Shown piece by piece: positions 57,401-64,000 of a stretch of DNA of 64,000 nucleotides. Numbering within the stretch: position 1 is the first letter of the stretch; each line of letters starts with the position of its first letter. Both the position numbers and the translations under genes were made by a program. This DNA comes from Varanus komodoensis (taxonomy: Eukaryota > Chordata > Lepidosauria > Squamata > Varanidae). The notes beneath the pieces were generated by a model, which made no database searches, was not told where the DNA came from, and was given only the letters and a program-made list of their open reading frames with translations. The stretch covers positions 4,339,893-4,403,892 of the forward strand of contig NW_025335468.1 of the NCBI RefSeq assembly GCF_004798865.1, written 5' to 3'.

Positions 57401-57680
57401 GGGCAACAGCTGGGGTCCCATGTCCTGTAGGGTCCACCAATGTGCTGTCCTGAACCAGGCAGCTTGGAGCTGCCATTCAAATTTCCCAGTGCCCCAGAGT
57501 AATGCTAGTGGGAAATTCTGAGTATTCAGGGCACTACTACCTGCCAATGCAAGAGGGGTCCAACAGAGATGGCTTTGCTAAGGGTCCCACAAACCTGGAC
57601 ACAGCCCTGTCTGTCTGATCCTCTCTTTCCTTGGCCACTTTATTTTGTCCATATAAAGTTCCTTCTTGCATGCCATGTGG

Positions 57681-57853
57681 TGCTGTACCTCAGTAGTTCA
57701 GCATATGCTTTGCATGTAAAAGGTTTAAGGTTCAATCCCTGACATCTGCAGGCAGGGTTAGGAAAAAATCACATATGTGTAATCCTGGAGAGCCACTGCC
57801 AATTTGGGATCTATGAAACAGTGGTTTGATTTAGTATAAGGCAGCTTGCTATA
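57681..57853 (+). repeat. tRNA-derived SINE (Ala-tRNA-like head)
   Basis: 'gctgtacctcagtagttcag', 'catatgctttgcatgtaaaa' (TGC at the anticodon position) and 'ggttcaatccctgacatct' (B box) form the head. The body has 'ctggagagccactgccaatt', and the end is 'tataaggcagcttgctatat'. Confidence 0.85.
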
Positions 57854-59278
57854 TTCCTTTTCTGGATTGCACACAGCAAGCATCGGAAGAGTAGAGTGAG
57901 CAAGGCACCTTTCTCTTGGCTTCTCTGATATTAATAAGCCATTATAAGTGCAAACTCGAGATGAAGAGCTAGGAACTGTTTTTAGGCTTGCTTTCACAGT
58001 AAACTACCATGAGTTTTTGGCTTGCTTCATCTTACACATTAATTTACACAATCAGGAGATCAATCTGGAATCAATAAGTGTTTCTCTCACCTCTGTGGCC
58101 TTGATAGAGTAAGAAGCATGTATGAAGCTGGATCTAGATGCAGCCAAATTACAAAAAGCAGTAACCTAAAGCAATGAAACCTAAAGCAATGAAAATGAGG
58201 ATCTTGTAGCACATATATATGGCATAACTATTCATTTACTAGGATCCACTTTCTCAGAAGTGAGAGGCACAGGGTAAAATGCCCTTGGATTGACTATGCA
58301 GTTAAAACAAACCTGAAGTAAAGCTGTTTAATCAGGAAATTTAAATCATGAACAAGTAATGGTAATGTAATTCCTCCCAAGAGCAGCATGTGCTTCTGTT
58401 TAATTATATAGTGGTTGGTCCACATATGAGCTTTATAAGCCAACTAATACTTTCAGACTTGCAATATAAACCTTAAGCAAATCATCCACACTAAATAGCA
58501 GTGTAGCATGAAGTAGATCTTCTCTGGCTTGATTGCAGAATTTAAAGCAAACCCACACATAATGCAGTGTTCAGCTTGTAAAAGCTTTGGCTTATGGTGC
58601 TGAGGGATGACATTTTTCTGTTACATCAGCACCTTTTGATTGCATCAGTTAGTAGCTTGGGTTATATTTCTCATTTAATACACATTCAAAAATGAGAAAC
58701 TACATTTTATCTACCAACATGGAGGTATGATCACCCCAGCAGCAAAATGGTCAAAACTGGATTCCTAAAACATATAACTCTTTATCCCATTCTTATAATG
58801 GATACTAGTCCATTTGCTATTCAGTCTCATACCTCACACTTGCTGAGATGCCTTATTATGATGCATTGCTCCTTGGTAATAAAGCCATAATGCCCCACCT
58901 GCTCTGTTATTGCAAGTCAGTTTTGTGTAAACATTATAATTATAATTTAATTGTGGTGGTTTTATTATAATACCCAAGTATGTAATAGCATGGCCGCGAC
59001 TGCTCTTTGATGTCTAGATATCGTCTTCACGTAGGTTCATACTGGACACACAACTTCAACATAAATGGGTCATGACTCTGACGGAACTATAAATCCCTAG
59101 TCTAATTGGGACAGGTGGGTACCCATTGCGGGGCCAAAGCTATCTCTTCCATGCTAGGGAAGGGTGAGAAAGGGAACCAAGCGGATGGATGCGACTTACT
59201 AATGAATGGCACAATTCATTACATATAGTTGTAGGAATAGCCCTCTTTCCTCTGTGTACATGAAACAACTGCTAATGG
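57854..59278. other. Gene-free stretch
   Basis: AT-rich with no recognised repeats. A weak exon-like interval at about 58,098-58,135 (-) was considered and rejected. Confidence 0.35.
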
Positions 59279-59405
59279 GGCAGCCTTGCCCAACCTGGCT
59301 CCTTCTAAATGTTTTGAACTATAGTTCTCATAAACCCCAACCACTGGCTATGCTGACTGGGATTGGTGGGAGGTGGTGTCCAAAAGGTACCAGGTGGTCA
59401 GGGAA
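59279..59405. repeat. Palindromic MITE-like repeat
   Basis: 'cttgcccaacctggctcctt' and, mirrored, 'aaggtaccaggtggtcaggg' flank 'actggctatgctgactggga'. It lies just left of a hAT MITE. Confidence 0.6.
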
Positions 59406-59430
59406 AGTTGTAATAGGGCATGCTGTAATG

Positions 59431-59649
59431 CAGGGGTCTCAAACTCAACTTACCTGGGGGCCGCTGGAAGTAGCATCTGGGTGAGGCCGGGCCGCATCAA
59501 GCATTCCACCACCCACCGCGGTGGGGGTGGGCCACTCATCCTGTGTCGCTCCCGGAGGCCGGCCTGGGCGCTTCGAAGGCCGCAGGGCCCCTCCCCCGGG
59601 CCCCGCCCGTCCCGGCAAGTGGCCCTGGGCTGTGAGTTTGAGACCCCTG
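59431..59649. mobile_element. hAT non-autonomous element (MITE), 219 bp, CpG-rich
   Basis: The inverted ends are caggggtctcaaactca and tgagtttgagacccctg, and the 8-bp duplication ctgtaatg is perfect (59423-59430 and 59650-59657). The interior is strikingly GC- and CpG-rich. No coding sequence. Confidence 0.96.
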
Positions 59650-60292
59650 CTGTAATGTGACAGGGAGAGAGCTAAAGGAAAACAGGAACTGTTCAGGAAC
59701 ATACTGTTTTGCTTCAGTTATGATCCTGTTGTGTTGTTATATCTTCTGGCTGTCTTCCTTTGCCTTGCTTGATAGTTTTCTATGTCTGTGGGAGCTAACT
59801 GCTGGTCTACAGATACCTGGAGATTTCTCTGGAGTGTTTTGAAGGAGACAGAGCTTGAAAAAGGTAGTTTTCCTTCCCCACGTCTGCTGATATAGCGTGT
59901 GCAGTTTGCAGTTTGGAACTGGTGGATATTGAGGCAGACAAAAAACTGTGAATAGGCTGAAGGCATCTTTGGATTCCTGGCCTTTTTCTGGGTATCTGCC
60001 TTCAAGAAGGCCTGTTACTGACTTTTGCAGGTGTTCTGCTTGCATATCTGTAAATAAAGCAAAGGTAATGAGCATGAGGCCTCTACTGTTCTGTCATCCA
60101 AAAGAAATCAAGTCTGAGTAGCACTACTCCTCGAACTTTCTCTGCTTGGTGAAGTGGGCAGTGCTTAGCAGTAGTCACACTCCCCACACACAGGTACTGA
60201 AAGCATGGAGGGGTATCCAGAAGGGCTGGGCTAGCTCTGCTTTCTAGATGCTACTATGTCCATGGGCCACAGCTGCACTGCTGGTGCATACT

Positions 60293-60532
60293 TTGAGAGT
60301 CAGTGTGGTGTAGTGCTTAAGAACGCAGGACTGGGAATCAGGCAATCTGGGTTCTAGTCCGTGCTCAGCTATGGAGCTCCCTAGGTGATTCTGGGCCAGA
60401 AACAGACTCTCAACCCAACCTACCTCACAGGGTTGCTGTTGTGACGATAAGATTGAGAGGAGGAGGAGAAATATGTAAGCCACCTTCAGTTTCTTAGAAG
60501 GAAAAAAGGTGGGATAAGAATAAATAAATAAT
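60293..60532 (+). repeat. Sauria-type SINE, full length
   Basis: The head is 'gagagtcagtgtggtgtagt' and 'gggttctagtccgtgct'. The body is 'acccaacctacctcacaggg'. The tail is 'ttcttagaaggaaaaaaggt' and 'gggataagaataaataaata'. Confidence 0.9.
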
Positions 60533-60919
60533 TTAGGGTGTGGGACTAACCACATGTCCTGGATAACCTTTTCCCATGTTCAGTTTGCATGGTGCTACAC
60601 CCTTAAACAGTGCATACAAGCATATGTACACAGAGAGCAGGATCACAGAATTGGCACGATAGATCTGAGGAGGATGAGAAAAGGCCTTCTGGGTAAATCA
60701 TCTAGGTTCACTAGTATGTCTGAATAAAATTTCTATGTATGAGGGAAATTTGCTGCTGAGAAGGCTTGAGACTTAGCTAGAGGCCAGAATCAAAGAGACA
60801 GCTCCAGATCAAGGATTTGAAGAACTGCCTCCTTGAATGCCTCTACTTAGAGTAACTTGACCAGTTTTTGTACAGTTTTACGATCTGGATCCTTTAAAGA
60901 GCTGATGTACCATTATGGA

Positions 60920-61105
60920 TCAGGAAGTCCTCTGTCTAAATCTTGCCTTTGCTGTGATCTCACAAGGAAGTCTTAGACAAGTTGCTCTCAACTTCAGCCC
61001 TCCATCTGCAATATGAAGGATAATGATACAGACTTACTTACACAGGCTTGCTGTAAGGATCACAATTAGATCACACATATGAAGGATCCTGAACACATGA
61101 AGGCA
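60920..61105 (+). repeat. MIR-like SINE
   Basis: 'aagtcttagacaagttgctc', 'tccatctgcaatatgaagga', 'taatgatacagacttactta' and 'cacaggcttgctgtaaggat' follow the MIR order. Confidence 0.65.
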
Positions 61106-61982
61106 CATTACACATATTAAAGATCACATGACACAAAAATAGATCTAAATGGCACATGTCATGCATGATGTTTCTGATATGCAGGTGCTCTTTCTCCATT
61201 GGCAGTCCCACCACCCCTGGTAGTTCCTCTTGCACCAGAAAGCCATTACTTTTCAGTAGAGGACAACAGTCTGTGTGCTACAGAACCTGTTTTCATACCC
61301 CCTATGCTAGTTAGCTGCCTGCAGAAGCGGTGAAAGATGCTATAAGCATGGAATGGTATTTGGAGAGAGCGCCCTCTTGTCCTTTGCCTCAGGCATCCCT
61401 GCTGTCTTTCCTGCCCTTTTGCTTTGTCAGCTTGGAAACTGGATTGTGTGTTTCTCTTATCTCCCTTTCAGTTTTTAAACTGCATATTTTATTCATCATA
61501 TGAGATAATTAGTTTCCTTATTTTTTTATCTCAGACCACACAACTCTAGGTGAAGCTTAGTCAGCATGGTTTCTGATGGGTGGAATATAAGCTGAAATGT
61601 TGTCAAGTCAGGAGCAATATAGAGAAACTTCCTGGTTGTTGTAAATGACACTGCTGGCTAAGAAATGCAAGGAAAAAGCTGTTACTACATTATAGGTGAA
61701 ATGAAGTCCACTAGCTTCTGATTTTTTTTTTTTTAAATGTGGTTTGTGGATGGAGCCATGAGTCTTATGGGTTCAGGTAAAAATCTTGGATCAGATTATC
61801 TGGTCCATTCAATGCAAGACCTGATACTGAATCTCAAAGTGAGAAAATAAAATAACTGATGCTGGGTGTCTCCAAGGTTTAATTTTCACAGGAGATTACT
61901 CTTATGCCACTAAGGTTCCATACCTACTTTATACTTCACTTTATCATGGTGCTGCACGTGGATGAACCTAATTCAGGGACAG

Positions 61983-62064
61983 AGTTCAGCACCATGGATA
62001 GCTTCCATAAAGTTCAGGAAAAAAGCTTCTGTGGATAAGGAGCCCCACTGGCACAGGAGGTACA
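61983..62064. repeat. Third copy of the unnamed 57.2-kb repeat
   Basis: 'gcaccatggatagcttccat', 'aaagttcaggaaaaaagctt' and 'ggataaggagccccactggc' align base for base with 57,298-57,364 at about three quarters identity by eye. Confidence 0.75.
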
Positions 62065-63760
62065 GGTCTCCCTTGATTCTACACTAGCATTTTATTCCAG
62101 TGCTGTAACATCTGGCTCCCTTTTGGGAATATGGCAGACTCCCTGATACATTGTCCTGATGCTACTGTGAGGAGCAATATGGCAACCTGTTTGGTTGCAC
62201 CCATCCTGCCTCTTTGTCCCACGGGAAAGGCAGGTACAGCTCCCATGTAGTGTAATTATATGCTTCTGTGCTGATGGAGCAAATATAGATGCAGAATGCA
62301 TATGCAGGCACTAGAGTGAATGCACAGTAGGTGGTCACTCTCTTTCTTAGATCATGTTAGGCAAGATTAGGGCCTTTCCTCACACAGTTTATTGCCTACA
62401 TACCACAGTTTATTGTGTGCTTACTACATAGCTTCTCTGAAGGATGCACTTTCATTGTGGAGATACTGTGTTGCAGCAGAATTTGAACAGCAATATCTGG
62501 GGGAATGTTCATACCGTGTCCAAGTACATGCTGCTCAACGCTGTACTCTTGTTGATGCTGAAATTGTGGGTGCCTATATTTTGGTTGTCTAAGTGCCATG
62601 GGTCCCTAACTGGCTATTGCTTGTGATGTGATCAGTCACAGTATTCTCCCCGCTTAGCCAAGTTCTGTTATTTTTCTTATTTTAAAGAGGCTGGGAGTTT
62701 ATTTTAATTTTTTGGAGGCTATGCATTTCTCAAATCCCATGAAGTAGCACTCTCGGGTAGGGGCATTTGTTGATGGGCCCTAGAGTGGGGTCTGTGTAGA
62801 GAATTCTGTAGGGCTCTGCATCTTGTAAGAAACCCACCCTCCAAGACCATCACCTGTTATCATGCAGACTTTAACCATGGACACTTTGTGGAACAACCAT
62901 GATGGCATATTAGCAGCAGTGGGCTTGAAATGATCAGGGTCTTTCTTTTTGTGTGTGCAATTGTGGTATCTTGCCTTCTGTTATCCTTTTCTTAACTCTT
63001 TACATTTCTGTTCCATTTGTCTTCTGGGAGCTACAAATTGCATCTAGTCAGGAGAGCTGAGTACAAATTTTATATTAGGCCCAGAGAAGCCTGTTGGTAG
63101 TTCTGCTTACTTAACCATATTTTGATAGGGAGGGGGATGAGCATCTGCAAGCCTGTGCCCTACCTTTTATCCTGAATAATATCCTGCCATTCTGCAAATA
63201 CTTCATTTGCATTATTTGGACATTAGTATGCACCTTTCCTTTTCTGTGGTGGAGCGCATAACTATCCTAGTTTTAAGAAAAGATGTGTGTCCATATATAC
63301 AGCTTTGTAGATGTAGCTGTGAAATAGCACTGTCACTCTTGGAAATGCACACTTCAGGAAGTATCTTGCAAAAGCAAAATATAGCAGGAACACACATTGA
63401 CCCCTTGTATGAAAAGCCCCTAGGATTCACCTCCTAGAGTTTTGTGTAACTGCCCCTGCATTTCAGATCAGGTTAGCTGACTGAGTAACTTTGCACAGGA
63501 AGCAACAGTTCAAGGCAGATGTGAAATGACGGGATGAGGGAGGGTGATGTTTTAAAGCAAGGTTTTGAGCAACGGAACAAGGCAGTCCAAGGTAATGACT
63601 CAACAGCCGTGCCTATTCTCTTTTTCTGGACCCCTTTATTAACCCGCACCACCACTTGCAGCTTTGTGGCACAGCTTAAATAAGATTCCAGCAATGAGGG
63701 CTGTGGCGGGAGGGGGGAGTGTTGAAGTCATACAAAGACAGCTTCCCTTTGGTCCTTATG
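62065..63760. other. Gene-free stretch
   Basis: Nothing recognised. Base composition rises in GC only in the last 250 bases of the window. Confidence 0.35.
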
Positions 63761-63774
63761 GATATTGTCATGCT

Positions 63775-64000
63775 TTTCACTCATCCAGACACTGAAGGAT
63801 CACATGACCCAGGGCTGAGTACCGCTGCAGCCCAGAGGCCTGATTGGCCACCGGCTCCTTTTTGAACGCCTAGGTGTCCGTGGCAACGAGAAGCAGGCCA
63901 GCCATACTTCCCCGGCCTCCCAGAAAAGTGCAGCACGGAGAGAAGAAAGATCAGCCGCACACAGCATCCATCCCATGGGGTAGCAGGACTTTCTTTGAGG
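63775..64000 (+). promoter_or_regulatory. Probable CpG-rich promoter at the right edge
   Basis: CpG dinucleotides, rare elsewhere, cluster here (accgctgc, caccggct, aacgcc, gtccgtggcaacgag, ccccggcc, gccgcac). An inverted CCAAT box (attgg, 63843-63847) stands 26 bases before an X-box-like palindrome, gtgtccgtggcaac (63874-63887). The right half of that palindrome is a perfect RFX half-site and the left half has one mismatch. The order suits plus-strand initiation just beyond, but divergent use is possible. Confidence 0.55.

Noticed and set aside
57110-57547. 145-codon minus-strand open frame
   Set aside because: It overlaps the unnamed inverted repeat and has no recognisable domain or splice sites.
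57681-57755. Apparent tRNA-Ala gene
   Set aside because: It is the head of a SINE. The tRNA arms are diverged and it is followed by the SINE body and end; there is no terminator.
58098-58180. Candidate LMNTD2 first exon ending at donor GAG|gtgaga
   Set aside because: Weak start context and a 10-codon peptide; the 42.0-kb candidate is closer and better supported.

Overview
The window looks like nuclear DNA of a squamate reptile, probably a lizard. It is AT-rich, with one multi-exon gene spread thinly over 42 kb and a mixture of repeats typical of squamates: a 5'-truncated L1, a BovB/RTE tail, CR1 and L2-like LINE fragments, Sauria-type and other tRNA-derived SINEs, MIR-like SINEs, several hAT elements with 8-bp target duplications, a Tc1-like end and a solo LTR. 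There is no bacterial, plasmid or CRISPR content. Species cannot be read from the sequence.

The one gene I can support is LMNTD2 (lamin tail domain-containing protein 2) on the minus strand, from about 42.1 kb down to 142. I assembled 17 coding exons by hand. Their splice phases join without a break into one frame of 757 codons plus stop (2274 nt). Exons 14-16 (5537 down to 2539) encode the lamin tail domain and a conserved acidic stretch after it. Exons 2-9 encode the N-terminal coiled-coil half, and exons 10-13 a serine-rich linker. Exon 17 encodes a basic/serine-rich tail and the stop. Exons 1 and 4 are candidates only; most others have good splice sites and clear coding character. The poly(A) site lies beyond the left edge.

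The introns (332 to 42 kb) hold nearly all the other features: SINEs, palindromic MITE-like repeats, BovB (5.9-6.25 kb), L2-like repeat pieces (8-9, 12.6-13.2 and 35.1-35.5 kb), CR1 pieces (18.1-18.75, 25.4-26.0 and 27.36-27.83 kb, the last split by a hAT insertion), a Tc1-like end (20.9 kb) and an L1 tail (36.7-37.96 kb).

The right third (about 42-63.7 kb) shows no convincing coding exon. It holds a 0.8-kb hAT with a transposase fragment (46.3-47.1 kb), an L2-like reverse-transcriptase fossil (51.9-52.4 kb), a solo LTR (52.8-53.3 kb), SINEs, an unnamed three-copy repeat (57.2 and 62.0 kb), a GC-rich hAT MITE (59.4 kb) and short tandem duplications. The last 250 bases become CpG-rich and carry a CCAAT box and an RFX X-box-like motif. 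This looks like a promoter, perhaps of a divergent neighbour (RASSF7 lies head-to-head with LMNTD2 in mammals) or of LMNTD2 itself.
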